Source: Opitutia bacterium (GTDB lineage: Bacteria > Verrucomicrobiota > Verrucomicrobiia > Opitutales > JABJCN01). Taken from it: a stretch of 39,491 nucleotides of DNA. Under the pieces are notes generated by a model, which saw only the letters and a program-made list of their open reading frames with translations, did no database searches and was not told the DNA's origin. The translations under genes and the position numbers were made by a program. This document shows positions 20,682 through 30,386 of this stretch, piece after piece. Location of the stretch: positions 1-39,491 of the forward strand of contig JABJCN010000041.1 of NCBI GenBank assembly GCA_018668635.1, written 5' to 3'. The first letter of the stretch is position 1. Every line of letters begins with the position of its first letter.

Positions 20682-22502
20682 CTACTCCTCAAAAATCATC
20701 TCTTGTTCGCGTATAAGCTGGTTACGGTAGGGTCGGACAAAACCAATCTTTAAAACTGCAACAAAAAGTATGCCAAAGAGGGTTGAGGCATAGGCTGCGA
20801 CAAGACTGGCTTCCTTTAAATGCCAGACATTTAGTAGAATAAGAGAAATTACAGTGCCTGCCAGACCAACAAATAAACCTGTATCAAAAAGATTTTCCTC
20901 ATTTTCCAGTAATCTTAGTTTCATGACAGTCGAACCGTTTTCATTTCTTATATTCTTTAATTTGAGAAGTCCCAATATAAAGATAATGAGTTGAATGAGG
21001 AGGAAACCGATGATGATCCCAACAGTCGCGCTATGATTGGTCGCTCCGTCCGATGCCGCTACAGCAGTATTTGCCAAGTTTGTCATTTCTTCGATGTGAA
21101 CAGTGTTAAACAAATTTGCTACGTCAAAGTCAAATTTCGGTTGAGACCCCTTTAAGATTGTTGGCTCAACCCAAATAACTGCCAGCAAGGCAAAAACAAT
21201 ACCAATGAGACCATAATTCATAGAGCGGGTGGCCAGAGGTTGAGTTCGTGAGGTATTAAAATCTCCCAATCCAGTTACAAAGTCCCCCATAAGAAATGCC
21301 CCGGCCAGAGTAAGGAAAATTAATTTCAAGATCAGGGAGAGGATCGGATGATCCACGACGAACTGCAAAAATGCAGGAATCTGGAGCTTGCCTAAAAAGG
21401 AGCCAGCAAAATTCATGAAAAACAAGGTTGGCGGGGGCTTATATATCTCAAGCTGATTATCCAGCAGAAGGGCAAGAGCTGCATCATTTCGCTTGATTGC
21501 AGTTTTTAGGTCTTGAAATGCGGCGGACTGGAATTTTTCGATATAGTTTACCACTCCGCCGGGGTTATTGGAAAAAAGAATAGCCGTATAAATTAGTGGA
21601 CGATAATCAGCTGAAGAAGTTTCCTTCTCTACGGATACAATTGCCTCGATCGTTTCTTCAGACTCGTCACCGGTGACCTTCAGCGCAGAAGAAGAATATT
21701 TAAATTTGGCGACAGAGCCTGCATAATTCCTAAATAAAAAGACTGTTTTCTCAAGCGGATACCAATCCTCATAGGTCCGTATGAGTTCCTTTAACTGAGA
21801 CCAATCCAGATAAACAGCAAGGGTAAGTACTGAAGTGTAAAAGCGTTTCAGTTGTTGGATAGAGATATCATTCCCTCGTATTGCAAGATCAGTCTCCTCC
21901 ATAAGCCATTGCTCGAGACTAGGTGTAAAGTAATTCCCTTTAATCAGCAGGGCCGTGGCCAAGATGGCCATATCAAGCGCTGCACCACTTATAGGATGCG
22001 CGGGGCTAACCAACAAAAAACCCTTACAACCACGGCTTTCAAGTAAACGAGTGATCCCGGGACTTTCAGATTCGCTAAGGTAATCCTCTATGGCTTGGCG
22101 ATTGCTTTCCCGAAGGAGGAGGAAAATGGTTGGCGAGAAACTGCTTTCTTCATCCAACATCGCCAGACTGGTGCCTATTGCTTTTTCGCCAATACGCTCC
22201 AGAAAATTAGCAAAATGCTCATCCGGACCACCTGTGTAGGGATAATAGTACTGATGATTTGTGACCTCATCTATTTTTTCCTGAGAAAATTTAGCCAAGC
22301 CAGCTTCACGCATGAGCCTGACTGGACCGACCTGATCCTGGTCCAAACGGGTCTGTGCATTTTCTTGAATCGCCTGGGTACCTTTCCCTGCAGAAGCCAG
22401 GACCCGCCCGTCAACTGAACGAAAGTTGGCGGGTAAATTGAATCCTAGGTAAGCAAAGCCAATCGATAACGCCAAAGCCAATGTAAACTTAAGCCACTTC
22501 AT
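20682..22502 (-). CDS. Multi-pass membrane protein with MotA/ExbB-like C-terminal helices (function unknown)
   Basis: This 606-residue protein is not one I can name. Predicted membrane segments are residues 3-22, 386-406, 430-450, 492-514, 541-560 and 565-588. Residues 23-385 form a large, mainly helical extracytoplasmic region without known motif. Residues 515-540 are basic (KLKNIR, MKLR), placing this loop in the cytoplasm. The last two helices read TGLFVGLAGTVISLILL and YASTLFGILFVAVLKIGFV, then RPYRNQ. The GLAGTV and ASTLFGILF patterns, followed by GFVRP, resemble the channel helices of TolQ/ExbB and the end of MotA (GTFLGILL, GFVGP). The next gene encodes a one-helix protein with an Asp in the helix. 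Together they suggest an ion-driven stator-like pair. This is inference from motif and topology. Confidence 0.72.
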   Translation of the reverse strand: MKWLKFTLALALSIGFAYLGFNLPANFRSVDGRVLASAGKGTQAIQENAQTRLDQDQVGPVRLMREAGLAKFSQEKIDEVTNHQYYYPYTGGPDEHFANFLERIGEKAIGTSLAMLDEESSFSPTIFLLLRESNRQAIEDYLSESESPGITRLLESRGCKGFLLVSPAHPISGAALDMAILATALLIKGNYFTPSLEQWLMEETDLAIRGNDISIQQLKRFYTSVLTLAVYLDWSQLKELIRTYEDWYPLEKTVFLFRNYAGSVAKFKYSSSALKVTGDESEETIEAIVSVEKETSSADYRPLIYTAILFSNNPGGVVNYIEKFQSAAFQDLKTAIKRNDAALALLLDNQLEIYKPPPTLFFMNFAGSFLGKLQIPAFLQFVVDHPILSLILKLIFLTLAGAFLMGDFVTGLGDFNTSRTQPLATRSMNYGLIGIVFALLAVIWVEPTILKGSQPKFDFDVANLFNTVHIEEMTNLANTAVAASDGATNHSATVGIIIGFLLIQLIIFILGLLKLKNIRNENGSTVMKLRLLENEENLFDTGLFVGLAGTVISLILLNVWHLKEASLVAAYASTLFGILFVAVLKIGFVRPYRNQLIREQEMIFEE

Positions 22503-22630
22503 TTTTAAATACCAATAGTGAGGCCACTAGGAATATGTGTCCCGTGTGCGAGGGTCATGTAAATTTTGTAATTACGCATTGTTTCCTTAAATTCTTCAAG
22601 ATATACCGGCCACTTTGAAATAAGAAAATC

Positions 22631-23203
22631 ATGATTTTGGAAATAAAATTCTACGGGGAAAGTATACTGCACAAAAAAGGTTGCAAGGTCGAGACTTTCA
22701 GTGAGCCCCTTCATCATTTCTCCAGGGATATGCTCGAAACCATGCATGATGCAAGTGGTATTGGACTGGCGGCACAACAGGTTGGAGAGGCATTACAGTT
22801 TTGCGTAGTCGAAGTGCCCCAAGAATTGGAGGAGGGCCCAATCAAGTGCATCCTTGACGGTCGACCCACTCCCCAAGACCTTCTAATGCCATTGAGTATT
22901 GCCAACCCTGTTATAGGTCAAAAGACAAACCCGACTGAATACCGGGAGGAAGGATGTCTTTCTTTTCCTGAGATTCGAGGGGATGTCGAGCGTTCTCTGG
23001 AAATCTCCGTGACCTATCAAGACCTTAAAGGCAATCTGCATACCTTGGAATGTGAAGGGCTTCTTGCCCGATGTATACAGCACGAGGTCGACCATCTTAA
23101 TGGTACACTATTTATTGACCGAATGGACAAAAAAGACCTCCTTGCCATTCGACCTGGTATTGAGGCACTGAAAAAAGAGACGCTTAATATGAGGAAAAGT
23201 TAA
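22631..23203 (+). CDS. def: Peptide deformylase
   Basis: This metal-dependent hydrolase removes the N-formyl group from nascent proteins at the ribosome. The 190-aa protein has the three family motifs in order: [10 protein letters not shown] (motif 1), EGCLSFPEI (motif 2, Cys metal ligand) and QHEVDHLNG (motif 3, HExxH metal ligands and catalytic Glu). The insertion between motifs 1 and 2 ([21 protein letters not shown]) is longer than in E. coli Def. The start ATG lies 128 bases from the divergent membrane-protein gene, with no strong Shine-Dalgarno. metH follows 62 bases after its stop, so the two may be cotranscribed. Confidence 0.95.
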   Translation: MILEIKFYGESILHKKGCKVETFSEPLHHFSRDMLETMHDASGIGLAAQQVGEALQFCVVEVPQELEEGPIKCILDGRPTPQDLLMPLSIANPVIGQKTNPTEYREEGCLSFPEIRGDVERSLEISVTYQDLKGNLHTLECEGLLARCIQHEVDHLNGTLFIDRMDKKDLLAIRPGIEALKKETLNMRKS

Positions 23204-23258
23204 CTTTGATTCACTTCTGGGTTTTCTCCAACCCACTTTTCTACCATAGAATATTTTT

Positions 23259-23263
23259 AAGGA
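23259..23263 (+). promoter_or_regulatory. Shine-Dalgarno-like AAGGA before the preferred metH start
   Basis: AAGGA lies only 2 bases before the ATG at 23266. The spacing is shorter than ideal, but this ATG gives the conserved MetH N-terminus. The longer open frame from a TTG at 23206 adds 20 hydrophobic residues unlike the family. Confidence 0.45.
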
Positions 23264-23265
23264 AT

Positions 23266-26200
23266 ATGCCTGCAATCCCTGCCTCACGAACTGAAGTTCG
23301 ACTGAAGGAACTTCTCGCAAAACGCATTCTCTATCTGGATGGAGCGATGGGCACCATGATCCAACGTCATACCCTTAACGAGGATGACTTCCGTGGGGAA
23401 CACTTCAAGAGTGCCAAGAAGGATCTAAAGGGCAACAACGACCTTCTAAGCCTCACACGACCAGACATCATCGGCGACATTTACAGTGCCTACTATGAAG
23501 CCGGTTCCGACATTATTGAGACCAACACCTTCAGCTCAACATCCATTGCACAAGCCGACTACGACCTTCAGGACGCAGCCTACGATCTCAACAAGGTCTC
23601 GGCTCAACTCGCCAAGGATGCCGCCCTGAAATGCATGGCGAAAGACCCTGAAAGGGAATGTTTTGTGGCCGGCGCAATTGGCCCTACCAACCGAACTGGT
23701 TCAATTTCTCCAGATGTCAACAATCCAGCTCATCGCAATGTCACCTTTGACGAACTCGTGAATGCTTATCACGAGCAAATCAAGGGACTTGTTGATGGAG
23801 GCGTAGATGCCTTGCTCGCTGAAACCACTTTTGACACCCTCAATTTGAAGGCTGCCATTTTTGCGATGGAACAATTTTTCGAGGACGCTGAAACCCGGCT
23901 CCCCATCATGCTCTCGGTCACGATTACAGACTTGTCTGGCCGCACCCTTTCAGGACAGACCATAGAAGCTTTTTGGCACAGTGTACGTCACGCAAAGCCA
24001 CTCAGCGTTGGTATAAACTGCGCACTTGGGGCCAATGAAATGAGGCCCTATATGGAAGCCCTGTCCAAAGTGGCCGACTGTCACCTAAGCTGCTACCCTA
24101 ACGCAGGCTTGCCAAATCCACTGAGTGACACGGGCTATGATGAAACTCCTGAAATCACCGGAGGACTCCTTCGCGACTTTGCGGAAAGCGGGTTTCTTAA
24201 CATCGTTGGCGGATGTTGCGGTACCACCCCTGAGCATATCTCGGCAATAATAGAGGCAACAAAGAATCATACACCGCACAAACCAACTGAAAGTGAAATT
24301 GCGACACGCCTTAGCGGCCTTGAGCCTGTCACCATACCCTGTGCAAAACAACGTGCCAGTCAGGATTTTATCATGGTTGGTGAACGGACCAATGTCACCG
24401 GCTCCCCCCGTTTCCGTAAGCTCATCAAGGATGAAAATTTTGAGGAAGCCCTCAATGTTGCCCGGCAACAGGTTGTCAACGGCGCCAATGTAATTGATAT
24501 CAACTTTGATGAAGGCCTTCTAGACAGTGAGGCTTGCATGACTCATTTCCTCAATCTAGTCGCCTCTGAGCCAGAGATATCAAAGGTACCCATCATGATC
24601 GACAGTTCCAAGTGGTCGGTTATTGAGGCAGGGCTCAAGTGCATCCAGGGGAAACCCATCGTCAACTCCATCAGCCTGAAGGAGGGTGAGGAAATATTTC
24701 TGCATCAAGCAAAACTGCTCAAGCGCTACGGTGCAGCAGCAGTGGTTATGGCCTTTGATGAAAATGGGCAGGCGGCCTCCCTTGACGAAAAGGTGCGTAT
24801 CTGTAGACGGGCCTACAAACTACTGACGGAAAAAGCAGGATTTCCTCCCGAGGATATTATTTTTGATTCCAATATACTAACCGTTGCCACAGGCATCGAC
24901 GAGCATAACAATTACGCAGTCAACTTCATTGAGGCTGTCCGCCAAATCAAGGAAACTTGCCCAGGAGCACTTACAAGCGGAGGTGTCAGCAATATCTCAT
25001 TTTCTTTTCGCGGCAACAATACCGTTCGTGAGGCAATGCATTCCGCTTTTCTTTTCCATGCCATAGAGGCAGGTCTGGATATGGGAATTGTCAATGCGGG
25101 TATGTTGGAAGTTTATGAAGATATTCCAAATGAAATGCTGGTGAAGGTTGAAGATGTTCTCCTTAATCGCAACCCAGATGCCACAGAAGCGCTTGTCGAC
25201 TATGCAGAGCAATTCAAGGGCCAGAGTACCGGCAAAAAACAAGAAGAGGATCTGGATTGGCGAAATGGGACTGTTGCGGAACGCCTTTCCCACGCACTGG
25301 TAAGGGGGATTGCCAATTTCGTTGACGAAGACACCGAGGAAGCCCGACTAGAGCATACACGACCACTTGAAGTCATTGAAGGCCCATTGATGGCCGGCAT
25401 GAAGATCGTCGGCAAATTGTTTGGAGAGGGCAAGATGTTCCTGCCTCAAGTCGTAAAAAGTGCACGCGTCATGAAAAAAGCCGTGGCTTGGCTTACGCCA
25501 TTCATGGAAAAGGAAAAAGAGGACAGTTCGGAAACCTCCAACCAGGGCACGATGGTCATCGCAACGGTCAAGGGAGATGTCCATGATATCGGCAAAAACA
25601 TTGTAGGCGTTGTCCTTGGGTGTAACAACTACCGTATCATCGACCTTGGGGTCATGGTATCCTGTGATAAAATCCTGAAAAGAGCACGGGAGGAAAAAGC
25701 CGACCTGATCGGATTGAGTGGTCTTATCACGCCCTCACTTGACGAGATGATCTACAATGCCAAGGAAATGGAACGGCTGGACTTCAAGGTCCCCCTATTA
25801 ATTGGTGGCGCCACAACCAGCAAAACCCACACCGCAGTAAAAATTGTACCCCACTATAGTGGTGCCGTTATTCATGTGGCGGATGCATCCCTTGCTGCCG
25901 AAGTATGCAACGAAATACTAAGTCCCGACCGAAAAGATGCTTACGTTAAAGAGCTTCAGGAAAATCAACAGGATGAACGTGAGCGCTTTGAAAAGAAAAC
26001 CGGCAAGATCAAGTTTGTCAGTCTGGAAACAGCCCGTAAAAACTGTGTTAACTGTGATTGGAGTGATATCGCGATCCCTACAAATCTGGAATTGCAGGAC
26101 TTTAAAGATTTCACCTTTAAGGATATTGCCGCTGCCATTGATTGGTCACCCTACTTTTGGGCATGGGACTTGAGGGGAGTTTATCCAAAAATTTTCGAAA

Positions 26201-26979
26201 GTGAAAAATTTGGAGCGCAGGCAAAAGAAATCTTTGAGGACGGACAAGTGCTTCTACAACGCATTATTGAAGAAAAACAATTCAACCCCAGAGCCATATT
26301 CAAGTTTTGGCCCGCAAATGCCACGGGAGATACAGTTGAAATATATGAGGATATCTCCTGTAGTGATATCCTCGCTCAATTTCACTTCCTGCGCCAACAG
26401 CGGGAGATGATGCAGGAAAGTCCTCATTACTCCCTCGCAGACTACGTGGCACCAAAGGAATTTGGGCAACCGGATTACATCGGTGGCTTTGCGGTAACAA
26501 TGGGTTTTGAAGTCGATCAATTTGCCAAGACCTTCCAAGAAGAGGGCGATGACTACTCATCCATCATAATAAAGGCCCTTGGAGACCGGATGGCTGAGGC
26601 CCTCACAGAACTTCTCCACAAGAAGGCCCGAGATTTCTGCGGTTTTGGAAAAGAAGAAAGTCTATCGCTGAAAGATTTACTGAAGGAAAAATATCGGGGC
26701 ATTCGACCCGCAACCGGATATCCCGCCTGCCCAGATCACACGGAAAAAGAAACACTGTGGAATCTTCTCGATGTTGAAACACGAACTGGAATATCCCTTA
26801 CTGAAAGCTACGCCATGAACCCGCCTAGCTCCGTCTCTGGTTTATACATCTGCCATCCTGAAGCCAGATATTTTAATGTAGGCTTGATTAACAAGGATCA
26901 AGTTGAGGACTATGCGGGGCGAAAAGGAATCTCTGTCGAAGCAGTTGAAAAATGGCTTCAACCCAATCTGGGTTACTGA
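23266..26979 (+). CDS. metH: Cobalamin-dependent methionine synthase
   Basis: MetH transfers a methyl group from methyltetrahydrofolate via methylcobalamin to homocysteine. From the ATG at 23266 it has 1237 residues, full length for the four-module enzyme. The homocysteine domain (about 10-330) begins [12 protein letters not shown] and has the zinc ligands Cys252, Cys317 and Cys318. The folate domain starts near [14 protein letters not shown]. The cobalamin module has the cap region and [16 protein letters not shown] with His773 as the lower cobalt ligand. The activation domain has [15 protein letters not shown] and binds S-adenosylmethionine. It follows def by 62 bases, which leaves no room for a cobalamin riboswitch of usual size directly ahead of metH. 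Confidence 0.97.
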   Translation: MPAIPASRTEVRLKELLAKRILYLDGAMGTMIQRHTLNEDDFRGEHFKSAKKDLKGNNDLLSLTRPDIIGDIYSAYYEAGSDIIETNTFSSTSIAQADYDLQDAAYDLNKVSAQLAKDAALKCMAKDPERECFVAGAIGPTNRTGSISPDVNNPAHRNVTFDELVNAYHEQIKGLVDGGVDALLAETTFDTLNLKAAIFAMEQFFEDAETRLPIMLSVTITDLSGRTLSGQTIEAFWHSVRHAKPLSVGINCALGANEMRPYMEALSKVADCHLSCYPNAGLPNPLSDTGYDETPEITGGLLRDFAESGFLNIVGGCCGTTPEHISAIIEATKNHTPHKPTESEIATRLSGLEPVTIPCAKQRASQDFIMVGERTNVTGSPRFRKLIKDENFEEALNVARQQVVNGANVIDINFDEGLLDSEACMTHFLNLVASEPEISKVPIMIDSSKWSVIEAGLKCIQGKPIVNSISLKEGEEIFLHQAKLLKRYGAAAVVMAFDENGQAASLDEKVRICRRAYKLLTEKAGFPPEDIIFDSNILTVATGIDEHNNYAVNFIEAVRQIKETCPGALTSGGVSNISFSFRGNNTVREAMHSAFLFHAIEAGLDMGIVNAGMLEVYEDIPNEMLVKVEDVLLNRNPDATEALVDYAEQFKGQSTGKKQEEDLDWRNGTVAERLSHALVRGIANFVDEDTEEARLEHTRPLEVIEGPLMAGMKIVGKLFGEGKMFLPQVVKSARVMKKAVAWLTPFMEKEKEDSSETSNQGTMVIATVKGDVHDIGKNIVGVVLGCNNYRIIDLGVMVSCDKILKRAREEKADLIGLSGLITPSLDEMIYNAKEMERLDFKVPLLIGGATTSKTHTAVKIVPHYSGAVIHVADASLAAEVCNEILSPDRKDAYVKELQENQQDERERFEKKTGKIKFVSLETARKNCVNCDWSDIAIPTNLELQDFKDFTFKDIAAAIDWSPYFWAWDLRGVYPKIFESEKFGAQAKEIFEDGQVLLQRIIEEKQFNPRAIFKFWPANATGDTVEIYEDISCSDILAQFHFLRQQREMMQESPHYSLADYVAPKEFGQPDYIGGFAVTMGFEVDQFAKTFQEEGDDYSSIIIKALGDRMAEALTELLHKKARDFCGFGKEESLSLKDLLKEKYRGIRPATGYPACPDHTEKETLWNLLDVETRTGISLTESYAMNPPSSVSGLYICHPEARYFNVGLINKDQVEDYAGRKGISVEAVEKWLQPNLGY

Positions 26980-26985
26980 AGCTTT
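26955..26985 (+). terminator. Possible hairpin overlapping the metH stop codon
   Basis: GCTTCAACCCA and TGGGTTACTGAAGC form an interrupted stem (5-6 plus 5-6 pairs with a 3-base bulge) around ATC, followed by only TTT. The T tract is weak, so this may not terminate on its own. Confidence 0.35.
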
Positions 26986-27230
26986 GGTGTGAAGTATCAT
27001 TTTGCCTTTCCTTAAGAAATTTCATAGAGGATTTGAAGGCGAGTAGCCGTTTTAACCCTCGCCCATTTCTGGAAAGTTCCATAAGGATTAGGGTTTTCAT
27101 GTGGCGGAATTTAAAATGCGCCAATTGGTTGAGTATCGCTTAATGAGAAATTCTCAGGTCTCGATGCAGGACAAGAGCAGAAATTTACATACGGTTTAAT
27201 CATTTCCAAAACACCCATAAGGAACCTTTA
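26986..27230 (+). other. Leader region of the DEAD-box helicase gene
   Basis: About 245 bases without a gene lie between metH and the helicase. It contains a GGCGAG/CTCGCC hairpin around 27037-27063 with no T run, and an AAGGA ribosome binding site at 27219-27223, 7 bases before the ATG. Long leaders are common for cold-induced DEAD-box genes, but nothing here proves that. Confidence 0.35.
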
Positions 27231-28979
27231 ATGCACGAAGATAATCTGGAAGAAAATCCACAAACTAAAACCGGAGGCTTTCTCGATTTACCATTGAGCC
27301 CTGTTATCCGAGAGGCGATAGAAAAAATCGGTTATGAGACACCATCGCCGATTCAGGAAAAGGCCATTCCATATCTGGCAGAAGGACGCGATTTGCTTGG
27401 AGTTGCCCAAACAGGGACTGGAAAGACAGCTGCTTTTGCCCTACCATTACTAGGACGGTTGGACACAAAACTACGCGCACCGCAAATCCTCTGTCTGGCA
27501 CCCACTCGTGAATTGGCAATTCAGGTTGCTGAAGCCATTGAAAGTTTTGGTCAAAAAATGCAAGGTCTCCGTGTCCTTCCAATTTATGGTGGCACAGAAT
27601 ACGGGGGGCAGTTGCGATCATTAAAAAAAGGTGTCCATGTCGTTGTCGGAACACCAGGAAGAGTCATGGACCATATAAAGCGTGGCACACTCAACTTGGA
27701 AAAACTGCAGGCATTGGTCCTAGATGAAGCAGATGAAATGCTGAGCATGGGCTTTATTGAGGATGTGGAATGGTTGCTGGAGCATACACCAAAGGAGATA
27801 CAGACCGCATTGTTTTCGGCCACAATGCCACGGCCTATTCGAAATCTCTCTGAAAAATATCTTAACGACCCGGCTGAGGTGACCATACGCCTGGAGGCAA
27901 AGACGATGCCGAATATTCGCCAGAGGTATCTAAAGCTCCGACAGGCGGAAAAATCAAAAGCCCTGAAAAGCCTGCTCGAAATTGAGTCTTATGATGCTGT
28001 CCTTATTTTTGCACGGACCAAAGTCGCCACTGGGGAAATTGTAGAAAGACTATTGGCTCAGGGCTATAATGCGGAAACGCTGAATGGTGATATGTCCCAA
28101 AGTCTACGCGAAAAAACCGTCGCACGACTCAAGTCGGGAAAATTGGATATCATTGTGGCTACAGATGTTGCCGCACGAGGTCTCGATGTGGACCGCATCA
28201 GCCATGTTGTAAACTATGATGCTCCGTTCGATGTCGAGTCGTATGTTCACCGCATTGGTCGGACTGGCAGGGCTGGCCGTACTGGTGATGCCATTCTTTT
28301 TGTATGCGGGCGAGAGACCCGTATCTTGTCTGCTGTTCAGCATACGCTCAAAATTAAATGTGAGCGTTACGAGTTTCCCTCCGCTGAGGAACTCAATCAA
28401 AGCAAACAGGAAACCTTTTTTGAAACCATTGACAAAAGCCTGGAGAAGGACCTCTCCGAATATTTGGAGATCTTGGGTGAATATAGTGTAAATAATCCGG
28501 AGACCGAACCGCTTAAGATTGCCGCCGCCCTCGCCTACCTGGGTGCTGATGGAAAACCTTTTCGGATCAAGGAAGCACCAAAATTTGATAATTCCAGTAG
28601 GAAAGAAGAGCGTCAAAGAAAACCAGGCGGCAAACATGAGGTGGATCCTAATTTTGAAACCTTCCGCATAGAAGTGGGTCTGGGTAATGGCGTTCAAAAA
28701 GGAGACTTGGTTGGCGCCTTGGCCAATGAAGCCGGACTTGACCCAAGAAATATCGGGAGAATCCAATTATTTCAGGACTTTGGACTAATTGACCTTCCCA
28801 AAGGTATGCCCAAGGAAATATTTAATTGCTTGAAGAAAATTTGGGTGCGTGGACAAAAAATAGACATCAGCAGAGATCGGGGGCGGCCACCCAGTCGTAA
28901 AAATTTCAAGCGCGGAAAACAGTTCTCCCGAAGCAGGAAAAAAGCCAGCCAACACCGAAAAGGCCCACCCCCGGAATGA
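27231..28979 (+). CDS. deaD: ATP-dependent DEAD-box RNA helicase, CsdA/DeaD-like
   Basis: This superfamily 2 RNA helicase probably acts on ribosome assembly or mRNA unwinding. At 582 aa it has the Q-motif region GYETPSPIQEKAIP, motif I AQTGTGKT, PTRELAIQ, TPGR, the DEAD box LVLDEADEML, SAT, then ATDVAARGLDV and HRIGRTGRAGR in the second RecA lobe. Residues about 475-545 form a DbpA/CsdA-type RNA-binding domain (RIEVGLGNGVQKGDLVGAL, then IGRIQLFQDFGLIDLP). The last 30 residues are a very basic Arg/Lys/Ser tail. This architecture fits DeaD/CsdA better than RhlE, which lacks the RNA-binding domain. An AAGGA site supports the start. Confidence 0.92.
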   Translation: MHEDNLEENPQTKTGGFLDLPLSPVIREAIEKIGYETPSPIQEKAIPYLAEGRDLLGVAQTGTGKTAAFALPLLGRLDTKLRAPQILCLAPTRELAIQVAEAIESFGQKMQGLRVLPIYGGTEYGGQLRSLKKGVHVVVGTPGRVMDHIKRGTLNLEKLQALVLDEADEMLSMGFIEDVEWLLEHTPKEIQTALFSATMPRPIRNLSEKYLNDPAEVTIRLEAKTMPNIRQRYLKLRQAEKSKALKSLLEIESYDAVLIFARTKVATGEIVERLLAQGYNAETLNGDMSQSLREKTVARLKSGKLDIIVATDVAARGLDVDRISHVVNYDAPFDVESYVHRIGRTGRAGRTGDAILFVCGRETRILSAVQHTLKIKCERYEFPSAEELNQSKQETFFETIDKSLEKDLSEYLEILGEYSVNNPETEPLKIAAALAYLGADGKPFRIKEAPKFDNSSRKEERQRKPGGKHEVDPNFETFRIEVGLGNGVQKGDLVGALANEAGLDPRNIGRIQLFQDFGLIDLPKGMPKEIFNCLKKIWVRGQKIDISRDRGRPPSRKNFKRGKQFSRSRKKASQHRKGPPPE

Positions 28980-29095
28980 GCACGGCAGAATGTGATTTTT
29001 ATAAACCTCCACAATAGATTTTATCCTATTTCAAGTTCCTGATACAAACCGTGTCTTGAAATCGGACGCAGGTGCTCTTTTCCTGATACCAAATC

Positions 29096-30373
29096 ATGCG
29101 GGATTATTTCATCCGACGCCTTTTATTGATCCCCCCGACTTTGCTGGGGATTACGGTATTGGCATTCTGCGTGACAAGACTGGCTCCGGGAGGCCCACTG
29201 GAGCAGGCAGTCCAAAGCATGCGCCAAATGAGCGAGGATGGAAGCAGTGCTGGAGATGGAGGGACGGATCAGGCAATATCCGAGGAGCAAATGGAAGAGC
29301 TCAGGCGACTCTACGGGTACGACAAACCCATCTTCCATGCTTATCTAATTTGGCTGGGGGTGCTGCAGAGAGAGGTGGGGTTCAAGTTGATCGATTTTGA
29401 CGATGGCGCAATGTCCGCACGAACCCGAGTGCGGATTCAAAGAGATTCAGATTCACGGGAAAAACAAACCATCAAGCTTAAGCGCTATGTTACGGGATAT
29501 GTTGAAATCTCAAACCCGGAACAAGTGACCGGCAAATGGCACGTACAGATGCGATCGCCGAATCCGGAGAAACCAAACAAACCTCCGGCAGCAGAGCTGT
29601 TCCAGCGAAAGTTTTCCGGGGTATTACAGGGAAACTTCGGTAAATCATTCCGATACGGCGAACCTGTGGTAAAAGTCATTACTGAACGCCTTTCCATCTC
29701 ATCGTATTTCGGCTTACTTACATTTATAATCACTTACGCAGTCTGCATCCCGCTGGGCATCTTCAAGGCCGTGCGCCACAATACCTGGATGGACAACTCC
29801 AGCTCAGTACTGATTTTCATAGGGTACGCTGTCCCGGGTTACGCCCTGGGTTCACTCCTACTGCTTTTCTTTTCAGTGGAGATGGAGTGGTTGCCAATGG
29901 GTGGACTTACGAGCATCGACCACGATGAACTTTCCGCATGGGGCAAGTTGGCGGATTTGGCCGCACACACATTCCAGCCTCTGTGCTGTTACCTTATCGG
30001 AAGTTTTGCCTTCGTTACCATGCTTATGAAAAACCATCTCATGGATAATCTGGCCGCCGACTATGTACGCACTGCAATGGCCAAGGGTGTCACCTTCAAG
30101 AATGCTGTCCGAAAACATGCATTGCGCAATTCCCTGATCCCGATCGCCACAAACGTGGGACACCAGATCACCCTCTTTGTTGCAGGCTCCTTCCTCATAG
30201 AAACCATCTTCGACATTGATGGGTTTGGGCTCCTTGGGTTCAACTCCGTAATCGATCGGGACATCCCGGTTGTCATGGGCGTGCTCCTTCTAAGTGCAAC
30301 TCTGATGCTACTGGGTAATATCCTTTCAGACCTGCTGGTGGCACTGGTTGATCCGCGCGTACGCTTCAACTAA
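29096..30373 (+). CDS. yejB: Peptide ABC transporter permease, YejB-like, with an internal insertion
   Basis: This is the first of two permease subunits of an oligopeptide importer. It begins MRDYFIRRLLLIPPTLLGIT and has the YejB signature APGGPLEQAV, YGYDKPI, GNFGKSFRYGEPV and the EAA-loop DYVRTAMAKGVTFKNAVRKH that contacts the ATPase, then LVDPRVRFN at the end. Length is 425 aa against about 364 for E. coli YejB. The excess sits at residues about 96-174, a charged beta-rich stretch in the extracytoplasmic loop. It is flanked by GVLQREVGF (88-96) and GVLQGNFGKSF (175-185), which look like copies of one segment. It heads an operon with spacings of 0-15 bases to the following genes. Confidence 0.9.
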   Translation: MRDYFIRRLLLIPPTLLGITVLAFCVTRLAPGGPLEQAVQSMRQMSEDGSSAGDGGTDQAISEEQMEELRRLYGYDKPIFHAYLIWLGVLQREVGFKLIDFDDGAMSARTRVRIQRDSDSREKQTIKLKRYVTGYVEISNPEQVTGKWHVQMRSPNPEKPNKPPAAELFQRKFSGVLQGNFGKSFRYGEPVVKVITERLSISSYFGLLTFIITYAVCIPLGIFKAVRHNTWMDNSSSVLIFIGYAVPGYALGSLLLLFFSVEMEWLPMGGLTSIDHDELSAWGKLADLAAHTFQPLCCYLIGSFAFVTMLMKNHLMDNLAADYVRTAMAKGVTFKNAVRKHALRNSLIPIATNVGHQITLFVAGSFLIETIFDIDGFGLLGFNSVIDRDIPVVMGVLLLSATLMLLGNILSDLLVALVDPRVRFN

Positions 30374-30386
30374 ACTGCAAAGACCC

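Noticed and set aside
20603-20692. Longer start for the coiled-coil protein at 20692
   Set aside because: It would overlap the upstream gene and put a polar 30-residue stretch before the membrane segment. A good ribosome binding site exists for 20602.
22503-22630. Gap between the membrane-protein gene and def as a cobalamin or other riboswitch
   Set aside because: It is only 128 bases and contains no recognisable B12-box or SAM-riboswitch core.
23206-23265. Longer metH start at a TTG
   Set aside because: It adds 20 residues unlike MetH N-termini and begins right at the end of def. The ATG at 23266 fits the family and has AAGGA nearby.
28104-28766. Open frame of 220 residues antisense to the helicase gene
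   Set aside because: It is antisense to a clear, conserved gene and shows no recognisable domain; it is a shadow of the coding strand's composition.
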